A program made the translations under genes and the position numbers. A DNA stretch of 64,000 bases from Endozoicomonas numazuensis (GTDB lineage Bacteria > Pseudomonadota > Gammaproteobacteria > Pseudomonadales > Endozoicomonadaceae), in NCBI RefSeq assembly GCF_000722635.1, contig NZ_JOKH01000004.1, forward strand, positions 308,285 through 372,284, in the 5' to 3' direction. Below are positions 1-8,985 of this stretch, in pieces. Below the pieces are notes generated by a model. That model saw only the letters and a list, made by a program, of their open reading frames with translations. It was not told where the DNA came from and ran no database searches. Numbering within the stretch: the stretch's first letter is position 1; each line of letters begins with the position of its first letter.

Positions 1-54
1 CTCACGGGGCTTCGCTCACTTGACGCCTGGTAGCATCTTGAAATCCAATGGGTA
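1..54. repeat. Partial copy of a 124-bp TA-flanked MITE
   Basis: These bases match the right-hand 54 bp of the elements at 39888-40011 (same orientation) and 51539-51662 (inverted). They include the terminal inverted repeat ending ATGGGTA, followed by the TA target dinucleotide at 55-56. The left part lies outside the window. A TTG-initiated reading frame of the next gene begins inside the element, so that start is unlikely to be native. Confidence 0.8.
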
Positions 55-91
55 TACAGACTTATCCAAGGGAAATAATAATTTTTTATCT

Positions 92-1000
92 ATGACCATT
101 TTCGCATTTCTTTCAGGCGTCCTGCTCACCTGGCTGGTGATGTCGGGTTTGTTATCCCAACTGATCAGTTTAATCATCAGTATCTGGTGGCCTTCTTCCA
201 AAAGAGAGCGGGGTATGCTGGCTGATCAATGGCTCCTGAACAGTGGGGTTTCAACATCTTCCGGCTGGAGACTTATTGGTTATTGGCGTGATACCTCCGA
301 CTATGGTCAGGCTTGCTCAGAACTGGCGGGGCTTCTTGCAGACAAAGCCTGTCTCTCCAATCAGGATAAGGTTCTGGATGTTGGGTTCTCCAGTTATGAC
401 CAGCTTCTGGTTTGGCTGGATTACTATCAGGTCGAGTCATTGACCGCACTGGCAGAAACTGAGCAGCTACTGGCAGGTGCACAGGATCAGTGCGATCACT
501 ATGATCAGTTGAAACTGGAAAGAGGCAACGAACTGGAACTGGCTAAGTTCGATGCAGACTCTTTTGACAAACTGTTGGCTCTCGACTGTGCCTACCACTT
601 TGAAAACAAACCTCAGTTCTTTCAGAACGCCAGAAAAGTAATAAAGACAGGTGGATGTCTTACCTTGACCGACATGGTTCTTAGCCGTCCCTACAAAGAT
701 CGTATGGAACAAAGGATGGTGAACCTGCTGGCACGCTCTTGTGGTATTTCTGTGAAAGGTTTAATGGTTCACCAAAAATATGAATCGACTCTGAAAGAAG
801 CAGGCTATGAGAACGTAGAGTTTGTGGATATCAGTCAGGATGTCCTCTCCGGCTTCTGTTTCTGGTTCTCTCAGCACTACCGTCAACTGTCGCCTGTTAC
901 CCGATCTAAAGTCTGGATTCGGTTAAGGTTGCTGGTTTGGTTTATCCGCTGGATGCAGCATCGTGGATTACTAGAATACCACGTGATTTCAGCACGATGA
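92..1000 (+). CDS. Membrane-anchored class I SAM-dependent methyltransferase
   Basis: The product is a 302-residue protein that starts with a hydrophobic stretch (about residues 3-33), suggesting an N-terminal membrane anchor. A Rossmann-type methyltransferase domain follows: a motif-I-like strand VLDVGFSSYD near residue 93, where the usual glycine-rich loop is degenerate, then a DKLLALDCAYHF segment and KTGGCLTLTDMV, typical of small-molecule methyltransferases of the sterol/tocopherol/cyclopropane-like group. ATG 92 is preferred over the upstream TTG 20 because TTG 20 lies inside a MITE. The substrate cannot be deduced. The gene stands alone and is followed by a clear terminator at 1068. 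Confidence 0.7.
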   Translation: MTIFAFLSGVLLTWLVMSGLLSQLISLIISIWWPSSKRERGMLADQWLLNSGVSTSSGWRLIGYWRDTSDYGQACSELAGLLADKACLSNQDKVLDVGFSSYDQLLVWLDYYQVESLTALAETEQLLAGAQDQCDHYDQLKLERGNELELAKFDADSFDKLLALDCAYHFENKPQFFQNARKVIKTGGCLTLTDMVLSRPYKDRMEQRMVNLLARSCGISVKGLMVHQKYESTLKEAGYENVEFVDISQDVLSGFCFWFSQHYRQLSPVTRSKVWIRLRLLVWFIRWMQHRGLLEYHVISAR

Positions 1001-1067
1001 TGACAACTTTATTTCATTATCCACAATAACTGTGGATAACCTTGTGACTTCTTTTTGGATACATCTC

Positions 1068-1094
1068 AAACCCCCATTAAATGGGGGTTTTTTA
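1068..1094 (+). terminator. Rho-independent terminator
   Basis: The perfect hairpin AACCCCCATT/AATGGGGGTT is followed by a T tract, 68 bp after the methyltransferase stop. Confidence 0.85.
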
Positions 1095-1279
1095 TGAACT
1101 GGTTAAAAAGTGATCAGTTCTTTTTGTGAGTGTTTTAAGGATGTCGTCTAGTTTCGGTTATCGAAAAGTAAATGGGTGTGGATAAGTATTTATTCTAGCG
1201 CTGCTGCTTCTTTCTTAATGCTCTGGTACAGGCTTTGCTTAAAAACAGCCTGTGAATAGTTTTCAGAAAAGGGAAGAGA

Positions 1280-1879
1280 GTGGCTCAGGTTATGAATTCA
1301 GTGTTGTTGATAGGAACCCGTTCATCTCGTATGTCAGTATTGAACCGGGCACTGAATGAGTTTGGTTATGAAGTGATGGATCGACAAGAGCTGGCTGAAG
1401 ATCTGGTAACCGTTGTGACCAGTCTATCACCCGATATCCTCGTGATTGGTTTGGATAAACCAGCCCCCTCACTTCTGGAAAAGCTTTCATTGATCAGCAA
1501 GAGTGCTCCGCTCCCTGTTGTTATGTTTGTAGAACAAACGACCGACAACATTGTCCAGCAGGCCATAAGATCGGGTGTTAATGCTTATATTGTGGCTGAC
1601 CTCCAACCCCAGCGACTCAAAACCATCATAGATATAGCCGTGGCACGTTTTCAGGAATACCAGTCATTGAGAGATGAGCTTGAGCAGACCCGCAATCGCC
1701 TGGAAGATCGAAAGCTACTGGACAAGGCCAAGGGCTTATTGATGTCCAGGCAGGGTATTAGTGAAGATCAGGCTTATAAAAAGCTGAGAAAGATGGCGAT
1801 GGATAAAGGTGAAACTCTGGCGGCTGTGGCCAGGAATGTGATTGATGTTTTCAACATGCTGGAAGAAAAAGCGTCATGA
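1280..1879 (+). CDS. nasT: NasT-type ANTAR response regulator (transcription antiterminator)
   Basis: This 199-residue protein has an N-terminal receiver-like domain (about residues 6-120) and a C-terminal ANTAR RNA-binding domain (about 135-195). The latter shows the coiled LRDELEQTRNRLEDRKLL segment, then DKAKGLLM and the helix EDQAYKKLRKMAM. NasT proteins bind paired hexaloop hairpins in the leaders of nitrate and nitrite assimilation operons and prevent termination. Exactly such hairpins lie at 2038-2088, just downstream. The GTG at 1280 follows a GGGAAGAG ribosome-binding site; ATG 1292 is an alternative. No nasS sensor gene is in the window. Confidence 0.85.
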   Translation: MAQVMNSVLLIGTRSSRMSVLNRALNEFGYEVMDRQELAEDLVTVVTSLSPDILVIGLDKPAPSLLEKLSLISKSAPLPVVMFVEQTTDNIVQQAIRSGVNAYIVADLQPQRLKTIIDIAVARFQEYQSLRDELEQTRNRLEDRKLLDKAKGLLMSRQGISEDQAYKKLRKMAMDKGETLAAVARNVIDVFNMLEEKAS

Positions 1880-1897
1880 CCGGAAGAATGATCGCTG

Positions 1898-1927
1898 TTG
1901 GTGCATGTTTTCAGTGCGGTGCACCAA
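1898..1927. promoter_or_regulatory. Putative NtrC enhancer half-sites
   Basis: TTGGTGCA (1898-1905) and TGCACCAA (1920-1927) are mirror halves of the known NtrC consensus. They sit 60-90 bp upstream of a sigma-54 promoter, a typical enhancer position. The spacing is wider than in a single canonical NtrC dyad, so the assignment is tentative. Confidence 0.5.
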
Positions 1928-1985
1928 ACTGAAATAAAATGAGAGAAAATTCACAAAATAAGCATAGTTAGATATAGGAAATAGT

Positions 1986-2003
1986 TGGCACGCAGAATGC
2001 TTT
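1986..2003 (+). promoter_or_regulatory. Sigma-54 (RpoN) promoter of the nitrate transporter operon
   Basis: TGGCACG lies at the -24 position, with GC of the -12 element exactly ten bases after the -24 GG (GG at 1987-1988, GC at 1999-2000). This spacing is diagnostic for sigma-54. Transcription would start near 2012, placing the ANTAR hairpins in the leader. Confidence 0.8.
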
Positions 2004-2037
2004 AGATATATCGAGACAGAGTTACAACATTAAAACT

Positions 2038-2088
2038 ATTCCTGCCAAGGGCGGCAGGAATAGACATTCACAGCAAAGGCGCTGTGAA
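2038..2088 (+). promoter_or_regulatory. ANTAR target: two hexaloop hairpins (NasT-binding leader)
   Basis: Hairpin P1 pairs 2038-2046 with 2053-2061 (nine perfect pairs) around the loop AAGGGC. Hairpin P2 pairs 2067-2074 with 2081-2088 (eight perfect pairs) around the loop AAAGGC. Both six-base loops have A at position 1 and G at position 4, the recognition signature of ANTAR proteins. They lie directly upstream of an intrinsic terminator and downstream of the sigma-54 promoter, so NasT probably controls readthrough into the transporter genes. Confidence 0.88.
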
Positions 2089-2100
2089 GACGAGCAAAGA

Positions 2101-2150
2101 CGCTCATCGCTTTCGGGAAGTAATTCCAGGCAGCGGTGGGCGTTTTTTTT
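2101..2150 (+). terminator. Leader terminator controlled by antitermination
   Basis: An 11-bp stem pairs CGCTCATCGCT (2101-2111) with AGCGGTGGGCG (2132-2142), including G-U pairs, and is followed by eight T residues. A further GAGC/GCTC hairpin with loop AAAGAC overlaps its 5' arm and may act as an alternative fold. Confidence 0.85.
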
Positions 2151-2230
2151 GTTCATGGAAAGACTGGCTGTTGCGAGCTCTTCCCCTCAAGAAAAGAGAG
2201 CAACAGAAATGGATAGATTGGGAGTGGTGA

Positions 2231-3607
2231 ATGAAGTGGTTTAAACCCTTAAAGTCGGTTGCAATGAGCGCCCTGATTAGCGTCAGTGGTTTTGCATCGA
2301 TGCAGGCACAGGCTGAGCTGGGTTATCCGGAAAAAGAAGAGCTGAAGTTTGGTTTCATCAAACTGACGGACATGGCTCCCATAGCCATCGCGTACGAAAA
2401 AGGCTACTTCGAAGATGAAGGTCTCTACGTCACGATAGAAGCTCAGGCAAACTGGAAAGTATTGCTGGATGGTGTGATCGATGGACGGCTCGATGGCGCG
2501 CACATGTTGGCAGGTCAGCCTATTGCAGCCACCATGGGCTATGGCACCAAAGCGGAAATAATCACTCCGTTTTCCATGGACTTAAACGGTAATGGTATTA
2601 CTGTTTCCAACGAAATTTGGAAACAGATGAAGCCGAATATTCCCAAGCGGGCAGATGGCAAGCCACAACACCCCATTAAAGCCGATGCTCTGAAGCCTGT
2701 AGTGGAAAAGTACAAAGAGGATGGCAAGCCCTTCAAAATGGGCATGGTCTTCCCGGTTTCTACCCATAACTATGAATTAAGATACTGGCTCGCTGCGGGT
2801 GGTATTCACCCTGGTTACTATGCACCTCATAAAGGCGATACTTCAGGTCAGATTGATGCTGATGCACTGCTTTCCGTAACACCGCCACCACAGATGCCAG
2901 CCACAATGGAAGCAGGCACTATCTATGGCTATTGCGTGGGTGAGCCCTGGAATCAGCAGGCTGTTTTCAAAAACATTGGTGTTCCGGTAGTGACTGATTA
3001 CGAAATCTGGAAAGACAACCCGGAGAAAGTATTCGGTATTACCAAAACCTTTGCTGAGAAATACCCCAATACCACGGTTCGTCTGACCCGTGCGCTGATC
3101 CGTGCTGCAAAATGGCTGGACGAAAACAACAACGCCAACCGTCCTGAAGCTGTGAAAATTCTTTCCCAGTCGAACTATGTAGGCGCTGACTACGAAGTGA
3201 TTGCCAATAGCATGACCGGCACATTCGAGTACGAGAAAGGCGACAAGCGTGAAGTACCTGATTTCAATGTCTTCTTCCGCTACAACGCAACTTACCCCTA
3301 TTACTCTGATGCCATCTGGTATTTGACGCAGATGCGTCGTTGGGGACAGATCTCTGAAGATAAACCGGATGCCTGGTACGTGGACATTGCGAAGAAAGTT
3401 TATCGTCCGGACATCTATGAAACAGCGGCCAAATCCTTGATTAAAGACAAGCTGGCAAAAGTCAGTGATTTTCCAGACTTTGCTCAGGAAGACGGATATA
3501 GAAGCCCGCAGACTCACTTTATTGACGGCATCGTCTACAACGGCAAAAAACCAAATGAATACATCAACAAGTTCAGTATCGGTCTGAAGCAGGGCGACAA
3601 GATTTGA
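2231..3607 (+). CDS. nrtA: Nitrate-type ABC transporter, periplasmic substrate-binding protein (NrtA/CmpA family)
   Basis: The 458-residue protein starts with a Sec signal peptide (basic MKWFKPLK, hydrophobic core, cleavage near AQA-EL). The mature part opens with [23 protein letters not shown], as usual in the NrtA/CmpA/SsuA-like fold that binds nitrate, nitrite or bicarbonate. Its length agrees with the NrtA group rather than the shorter SsuA/TauA group. It is first in an operon with a permease and an ATPase, behind a sigma-54 promoter and NasT leader, which argues for nitrate. Cyanate or another anion cannot be excluded. Confidence 0.85.
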   Translation: MKWFKPLKSVAMSALISVSGFASMQAQAELGYPEKEELKFGFIKLTDMAPIAIAYEKGYFEDEGLYVTIEAQANWKVLLDGVIDGRLDGAHMLAGQPIAATMGYGTKAEIITPFSMDLNGNGITVSNEIWKQMKPNIPKRADGKPQHPIKADALKPVVEKYKEDGKPFKMGMVFPVSTHNYELRYWLAAGGIHPGYYAPHKGDTSGQIDADALLSVTPPPQMPATMEAGTIYGYCVGEPWNQQAVFKNIGVPVVTDYEIWKDNPEKVFGITKTFAEKYPNTTVRLTRALIRAAKWLDENNNANRPEAVKILSQSNYVGADYEVIANSMTGTFEYEKGDKREVPDFNVFFRYNATYPYYSDAIWYLTQMRRWGQISEDKPDAWYVDIAKKVYRPDIYETAAKSLIKDKLAKVSDFPDFAQEDGYRSPQTHFIDGIVYNGKKPNEYINKFSIGLKQGDKI

Positions 3608-3675
3608 TTTTGTCGTGAATGGATCATCCAGGTGATCCATTCAATACTCAGATCTGTTTGGGGGAGAGAACAAAC

Positions 3676-4674
3676 ATGACAACTGAAACTGCGTTGGCCA
3701 ATAACAATATTAATAAGCCAATTATTTCTGAAAGTCTTAAAACATTATTAACAACCACTTTTAAAACCCTGTTGATTCCTTTTGTAGGCATCCTGGTCTT
3801 TCTGATGCTCTGGTCAGGAGCCGCCAGCAAAATAGATACTTCACTGGGTAAATTTCCCGGACCATCAGCCGTCTGGGAGCAAATGGGGTCGCTCTATGAA
3901 GAACACAGCGCCGAACGAGTAAAAGAGCAGGCCTTCTACGAACGACAACAGAAGCGTAATGAAGCCAGACTGGCCAAGGACCCGGATTATGTACCCAAAA
4001 TCCGCGCCTACACCGGTAAGGAAACGTTTCTGGACCAGATCTTCACCAGCCTAATCACGGTGCTGAGTGGATTTGTCCTGGCGGCGGTTATCGCCATACC
4101 CCTGGGGATCGCCATAGGACTCAATAAAACCCTGAATGCCGCAGTAAATCCTGTCATTCAGATTTTTAAACCGGTTTCTCCCCTGGCTTGGTTACCTTTG
4201 GTGACTATGGTTGTCAGTGCTGTTTATGCCAGCCCTGATCCTCTGGTAGCCAAGTCCTTTTTAAATTCCATGATTACCGTCACGCTCTGCTGTCTGTGGC
4301 CCATGGTAATCAACACTTCAGTGGGCGTTGCTTCTATTGAGAAAGATCTGGTGAATGTCAGTCGTGTGCTGAGACTGCCCGCTCTGAAGCATGTGCAGAA
4401 AATAGTATTGCCCGCTTCCATACCGATGATTTTTACGGGTATGAGGTTGTCCTTAGGTGTCGCCTGGATGGTTCTCATTGCTGCAGAAATGCTGGCCCAG
4501 AACCCCGGCCTTGGAAAGTTCGTCTGGGATGAGTTCCAGAATGGCAGCTCCAACTCTCTGGCCCGGATTATGGTCGCCATTATTGTTATCGGGTTTATCG
4601 GTTATTTGCTGGATCGAACCATGCTTCAGTTGCAACGCTTTGTCTCATGGGACAAAGCCGGCACAGCCAGTTAA
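3676..4674 (+). CDS. nrtB: Nitrate-type ABC transporter, permease
   Basis: This 332-residue inner-membrane protein belongs to the BPD_transp_1 permease group. An N-terminal membrane segment (about residues 30-52) is followed by a long hydrophilic loop, then at least five membrane helices. The EAA-type coupling motif lies in the stretch from VSRVLRLPALKHVQKIVLPA to IPMIFTGMRLSLG. ATG 3676 is chosen because a GGGGGAGAG ribosome-binding site lies just upstream; an earlier in-frame start at 3619 lacks one. It should pair with the ATPase encoded next. Confidence 0.85.
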   Translation: MTTETALANNNINKPIISESLKTLLTTTFKTLLIPFVGILVFLMLWSGAASKIDTSLGKFPGPSAVWEQMGSLYEEHSAERVKEQAFYERQQKRNEARLAKDPDYVPKIRAYTGKETFLDQIFTSLITVLSGFVLAAVIAIPLGIAIGLNKTLNAAVNPVIQIFKPVSPLAWLPLVTMVVSAVYASPDPLVAKSFLNSMITVTLCCLWPMVINTSVGVASIEKDLVNVSRVLRLPALKHVQKIVLPASIPMIFTGMRLSLGVAWMVLIAAEMLAQNPGLGKFVWDEFQNGSSNSLARIMVAIIVIGFIGYLLDRTMLQLQRFVSWDKAGTAS

Positions 4675-4695
4675 TTCAACACGGAGGTGAACGAC

Positions 4696-5547
4696 ATGAG
4701 CACAATATTAGACATCAGCCACATCGATATGGTGTTTGAAACCCCGAAAGGGCCTTTCACGGCGCTGAAAGGGGTGGATCTGAAAATCAGCAAAGGTGAA
4801 TTTGTTTCGCTGATTGGCCACTCAGGTTGCGGTAAATCAACAGTGCTGAACATTGTTGCCGGGCTGTATCAGGCCACTACCGGAGGTGTGGTTCTCAATG
4901 GTAAGGAAGTGAGTGAACCCGGACCAGAAAGAGCGGTGGTGTTCCAGAACCATTCTCTACTGCCCTGGCTGACGTCTTATCAAAACGTTGAGCTGGCGGT
5001 AAAACAAGTATTTGGACGCTCAAAAAGCAAGTCTGAAACCAAAGAGTGGATAGAGCATAACCTTGAGCTGGTGCACATGGAGCACGCCATGCACAAACGC
5101 CCTGATGAGATCTCGGGGGGAATGAAGCAGCGTGTAGGGATTGCCAGAGCGCTCTCCATGCAACCGGAAATCCTGTTGATGGATGAACCTTTTGGCGCAT
5201 TGGATGCCCTGACCCGGGCTCATATGCAGGACTCTTTGATGGAGATCCAGCAGGAACTGAACAACACCGTCATTATGATTACCCATGATGTAGATGAAGC
5301 GGTGTTGCTGTCAGATCGCATCGTCATGATGACCAATGGCCCGGAAGCCACAATTGGTGAAATTCTGGATATCAACCTTGAGCGTCCCAGAGATCGGCTG
5401 GCTCTGGCAGAAGATCCAGAGTACACCCACCTGCGTTCAGAAGTATTGAAGTTCCTCTACGAGAAACAGCGCAAGGTAGAAAGCATCAGTAAACATAAAA
5501 CCAAGAAAGAATCTTCCAGCAGTAAGGAAAGCGTTCAGGCTGCGTAG
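4696..5547 (+). CDS. nrtD: Nitrate-type ABC transporter, ATP-binding protein
   Basis: The 283-residue ATPase has Walker A GHSGCGKST (near residue 43), the Q-loop region VVFQNHSLLPW, the ABC signature SGGMKQRVGIARAL and Walker B LLMDEPFGALD followed by the H-loop ITHDVDEA. It matches the NrtD/SsuB/TauB branch. It lacks the C-terminal binding-protein-like domain of cyanobacterial NrtC. ATG 4696 has an ideal GGAGGTG ribosome-binding site. The C-terminal tail is rich in Lys and Ser. It probably forms the transporter with the two preceding genes. Confidence 0.87.
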   Translation: MSTILDISHIDMVFETPKGPFTALKGVDLKISKGEFVSLIGHSGCGKSTVLNIVAGLYQATTGGVVLNGKEVSEPGPERAVVFQNHSLLPWLTSYQNVELAVKQVFGRSKSKSETKEWIEHNLELVHMEHAMHKRPDEISGGMKQRVGIARALSMQPEILLMDEPFGALDALTRAHMQDSLMEIQQELNNTVIMITHDVDEAVLLSDRIVMMTNGPEATIGEILDINLERPRDRLALAEDPEYTHLRSEVLKFLYEKQRKVESISKHKTKKESSSSKESVQAA

Positions 5548-5604
5548 TGTCTGGGGGGATAAAACGCAGCTAAATCAGCAAGAATAAAAACGGAGTTGAA
5601 GTCT

Positions 5605-6816
5605 TTGAAACACACAAAGGTAACAGTACTGGCAGCGGCAATTGCGGGGGCAGCCGCTGTCTCAACGACACAGGTTCATGCCGATGAGTTCATTGAAGCC
5701 CTTACCGGAGGGGAAGCGTTTGGTGATTTCAGACTGAGATACGAATCCGTTGATCAGGACAATGATCTGAAAGACGGAAAAGCTCTGATGCTGCGTTCGC
5801 GACTGGGCTACAAGACAGGGGACTACTACGGTTTTTCCGGTCTGCTGGAGTTTGAAGATTCCCGATCCATAGCCGGTATTGATAACTACAACGATACCGT
5901 GGGCAATGGCACAGATTATTCGGTCATTGCTGATCCGGAAGTCACAGAAATCGATCAGGCCTTTATTCAATATAAAATGGAAGGGCTGACAGCAAAACTC
6001 GGCAGACAGGTCATCGCTTATGATAATCAACGGTTTGTGGGGCATGTGGGCTGGCGACAGGATCGACAAACCTTTAACGCCCTTACCGCCGATTATCTGC
6101 CTGTTGAAGGACTGTCACTGAAATACGCTTACATCAACAAGCGCAATCGGATTTTTGCAGAAGAAAAAGATCTGAGATCCAAGGATCATCTACTCAATGC
6201 TTCCTATGCGACACCGATAGGAAAGCTGACCGGTTATGCGTACTTGCTTGAGCTGGATAATGATACCGACAACAGTTTGGACACTTATGGAGTGCGGCTC
6301 TCAGGTTCGACAGAAGCCAGTGATCTGAAGTTCCTCTACACCGGGGAGTACGCTACACAAAAGAATGAAGCAGGCTCAAATAAATACGATGCCGACTACT
6401 ACTTTGTAGAAGGTGGCGTTGTGATCTCTGGCATTACCGCCAAAGTGGGTTATGAAGTGCTGGGTTCCGATGATGGCCAGTATGGCTTCTCAACACCTTT
6501 GGCCACTGCACACAAGTTCAATGGTTGGACCGATCAGTTCCTGGGAACGCCGGCTCAGGGTCTTAAAGATCTTTATGCCTCAGTAGGCGGTAAGCTCTTT
6601 GGAGGTAAGTGGTCGGTGACCTATCACGATTTCAGTGCTGATGAAGATACCCCGGCTATTGATGATCTGGGTAAAGAGGTCGATCTGGTCTACAGCAAGA
6701 AGTTTGGTAAGCACTACAACGCCGGTGTTAAATATGCGACTTACTCTGCAGGCGATAAGGCAGCGGGTAAGGTTGATACTGATAAGCTCTGGTTGTGGGT
6801 TGGATTAAGTTTCTGA
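5605..6816 (+). CDS. Outer-membrane porin, alginate-export/OprD-like family (paralogue 1)
   Basis: This is a 403-residue beta-barrel protein with a signal peptide (KHTKVTVLAAAIAG to HADEF). Many alternating strands follow, for example FGDFRLRYESVDQD, KALMLRSRLGYKTGDY and TAKLGRQVIAYDNQRF, as in the Alginate_exp porin family. It ends in Phe, as outer-membrane barrels do. TTG 5605 is favoured because the GGAG-to-TTG spacing is the same (9 bp) as in the paralogue; TTG 5596 is possible. Its place directly after the transporter genes suggests it lets the nitrogen substrate cross the outer membrane (inference). Confidence 0.75.
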   Translation: MKHTKVTVLAAAIAGAAAVSTTQVHADEFIEALTGGEAFGDFRLRYESVDQDNDLKDGKALMLRSRLGYKTGDYYGFSGLLEFEDSRSIAGIDNYNDTVGNGTDYSVIADPEVTEIDQAFIQYKMEGLTAKLGRQVIAYDNQRFVGHVGWRQDRQTFNALTADYLPVEGLSLKYAYINKRNRIFAEEKDLRSKDHLLNASYATPIGKLTGYAYLLELDNDTDNSLDTYGVRLSGSTEASDLKFLYTGEYATQKNEAGSNKYDADYYFVEGGVVISGITAKVGYEVLGSDDGQYGFSTPLATAHKFNGWTDQFLGTPAQGLKDLYASVGGKLFGGKWSVTYHDFSADEDTPAIDDLGKEVDLVYSKKFGKHYNAGVKYATYSAGDKAAGKVDTDKLWLWVGLSF

Positions 6817-6820
6817 TAGT

Positions 6821-6849
6821 AAAAAAGGGAGGTTTCGGCTTCCCTTTTT
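6821..6849 (+). terminator. Rho-independent terminator
   Basis: The stem AAAAAGGGA/TCCCTTTTT surrounds a ten-base loop, directly after the first porin gene, and separates it from the second. Confidence 0.8.
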
Positions 6850-7036
6850 CTAAAGAACTTCTGAACCCGTATTTGACCTGCAAAATACATTTCTACCTGT
6901 TAATACCGAAGCAAAGCCTTCTTTCATATTCATTCCTCGGATGCATAACTCAATAATTGCTTACATTAACCTGCTGGAGTCTGGTCTGGAGTCGTCTATT
7001 TTTTAATCGGTCAACTATTAAATGGAGCAGACGACT

Positions 7037-8251
7037 TTGAAGCACACAAAGGTAACATTATTGTCTGCGGCTATTTCGGGGATGGTCGCTGTCTCACCCA
7101 TAATGACTCAGGCAGATGAGTTTATTGATGCTATCAAGGAAGGGGAGGTCTCGGGTGATTTTCGACTGAGGTATGAGACGGTAGATCAGGACAATAACCT
7201 GAAAGATGCCAAGGCCCTTACACTTCGCTCGCGTCTGGGTTATCAGACAGGAGACTTTTTTGGCTTTTCGGGAATGCTGGAGTTTGAGGATGTAAGGTCA
7301 GTGTTCGGTGTTAATAAATACAACGATTCTGTGGGGAATGGCACCGAGTATTCAATCATACCTGATCCGGCAGTCACTGAGCTCGACCAGGCTTTTCTTC
7401 AATTTAAAATGGAAGAGGAGGTGACAGCCAGGCTCGGCAGGCAAGTGATCAACTATGATAATCAACGGTTTATTGGCGACGTGGGATGGCGTCAGGATCG
7501 ACAAACGTTCGATGCTTTTACAGTCGATTACATGCCGGTTAAAGGGCTGTCATTACAATACGGCTTCATCAATAAGCGCAACCGTGTTTTTGCTGAAGAC
7601 AAGGATCTGGACTCCAAAGATCATCTGTTCAACGCATCTTATTTGACACCAGTAGGTAAGCTCACGGGCTATGCCTATTTGCTGGAAATGGATAACCATA
7701 CAAACAACAGCCTGGATACTTACGGTATTCGTTTTGCCGGATCAACTGATGCCAGCGATCTTAAGTTCCTATACACAGCAGAATACGCCAGTCAGAAGAA
7801 TAAGTCTGACATAGCTAAGTACGATGCCAGTTACTACTTTGCAGAAGGTGGAGTGGATATTTATGGCATTACCGTCAAGGTGGGTTATGAAGTGCTGGGT
7901 TCCGATGACGGTAAGTATGGTTTCTCAACACCTTTGGCAACAGCGCATAAATTCAATGGTTGGGCGGATCAGTTTCTGGACACCCCGGTACAGGGCTTGA
8001 AAGATCTGTATGGCTCACTGGGAGGCGATCTTTTCGCTGGGCAGTGGTCAGCGGTTTATCACGATTTCAAGGCCGATGAAGATACCCCGGCGATTAAAGA
8101 TCTGGGTAAAGAAATTGATTTGCTGTATAGCAGAAAGTTTGGCAAGCACTATAACGCAGGTATTAAATATGCGCGTTATTCTGCAGGCGACAAAGCTTCC
8201 GGTAAGGTAGACACAAACAAGTTCTGGCTCTGGGTAGGGCTGACTTTTTGA
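7037..8251 (+). CDS. Outer-membrane porin, alginate-export/OprD-like family (paralogue 2)
   Basis: The 404-residue protein can be aligned end to end with its upstream neighbour: KHTKVT signal peptide, GDFRLRYETVDQDN, RFIGDVGWRQDRQTFDAF, C-terminal GLTF. This indicates tandem duplication. An in-frame ATG exists at 7022 but has no ribosome-binding site before it. TTG 7037 has GGAG nine bases upstream, as in the other copy. A separate 220-bp upstream region and the terminator at 6821 suggest independent expression. Divergence is spread along the length, so the two pores may differ in selectivity. Confidence 0.75.
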   Translation: MKHTKVTLLSAAISGMVAVSPIMTQADEFIDAIKEGEVSGDFRLRYETVDQDNNLKDAKALTLRSRLGYQTGDFFGFSGMLEFEDVRSVFGVNKYNDSVGNGTEYSIIPDPAVTELDQAFLQFKMEEEVTARLGRQVINYDNQRFIGDVGWRQDRQTFDAFTVDYMPVKGLSLQYGFINKRNRVFAEDKDLDSKDHLFNASYLTPVGKLTGYAYLLEMDNHTNNSLDTYGIRFAGSTDASDLKFLYTAEYASQKNKSDIAKYDASYYFAEGGVDIYGITVKVGYEVLGSDDGKYGFSTPLATAHKFNGWADQFLDTPVQGLKDLYGSLGGDLFAGQWSAVYHDFKADEDTPAIKDLGKEIDLLYSRKFGKHYNAGIKYARYSAGDKASGKVDTNKFWLWVGLTF

Positions 8252-8263
8252 TGCGTTGAGCTG

Positions 8264-8302
8264 AGAGTGCAGGAGGCAGCCATTCTGCCTCTCTTGCACT
8301 CT
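8264..8302 (+). terminator. Terminator-like hairpin after the second porin
   Basis: AGAGTGCAGGAGGCAG pairs with CTGCCTCTCTTGCACTCT around a short loop. The stem is long but there is no strong T tract. Confidence 0.5.
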
Positions 8303-8589
8303 TGAGGTATTGAAGAGTGTTCTGATTAGCACAATCGATATGTGCCCCTCGTTGGCAAGTTTCATCAGTATTTCCTCCACAACTGTGCCAAACAGTTGGG
8401 TGGCACGCGCCTTAAGTATTGGTATTAATAGTCAGTGAAATCAATAATTCGTCTTATGCTGCTATGTTATTGACATCCGATCGACTTTTCATCAAATCCC
8501 ATATCTATTTGCTGACTAAGCATACTTGGGGAGGCTTGATAATAGCTTGAAAGTGTTTGTCCCCCTGCAAAAGAAAGCTTGGCTTTCAG

Positions 8590-8880
8590 GTAATCAACAT
8601 AATCCATGTATTTCTTCTCACGCCATTGAGAAGGGCAGGTTTGTTTGAAACCTTGTATCCAGCCTGAGTTCCATTCGAGGGTTTATAGGAAGCTATACCG
8701 GGAGTGTTTTCATCAAAACTGACGTAGGGGGTTTGCATTGGATTAATATCAATGGCGGTACCGTAAGCATGAAGAGACAGTCATTTGTTACCTCCGGTCA
8801 TTTTTCGATTGTTAAAGGCGAAGTATTGTTGTCGTCCATTGATTCGTCGTCGTTTCCCTTGTAATCATTCTTTGATACCG
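8590..8880 (-). pseudogene. Remnant of an M15-type metallopeptidase
   Basis: On the minus strand, the fragment DDESMDDNNTS is followed, after a frameshift, by AFNNRKMTGGNK. An in-frame TGA then precedes LSLHAYGTAIDINPMQTPYV. The last part contains the HxxGxAxD zinc-binding motif of VanY-like M15 peptidases, which cleave peptidoglycan peptides. At least one frameshift, one nonsense codon and a missing N-terminus show that it is dead. No other gene is visible between 8303 and 8590. Confidence 0.65.
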
Positions 8881-8883
8881 CTT

Positions 8884-8985
8884 CTATGGAAAGGACTCTA
8901 CCAGATAGCGGGATACATTTTTGTTGTTGGCATTGCGAACGAGAGGTTCGATATCTGACTCAATAAACTCCCTGAGCTCAATCAT
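8884..8985 (-). pseudogene. Truncated GNAT acetyltransferase start
   Basis: A short frame, MIELREFIESDIEPLVRN... ending SRYLVESFP and a stop, is the typical N-terminal helix region of a RimJ-like GNAT acetyltransferase. It stops after 33 residues and runs into the M15 peptidase remnant. Its ATG overlaps the stop codon of the intact acetyltransferase upstream (ATGA), so the two were once an operon. Confidence 0.55.

Noticed and set aside
20-91. TTG start of the first gene at position 20
   Set aside because: It lies in the MITE; ATG 92 begins a plausible membrane anchor.
2843-3640. 265-residue antisense ORF opposite nrtA
   Set aside because: It overlaps a well-supported gene and has no recognisable features.
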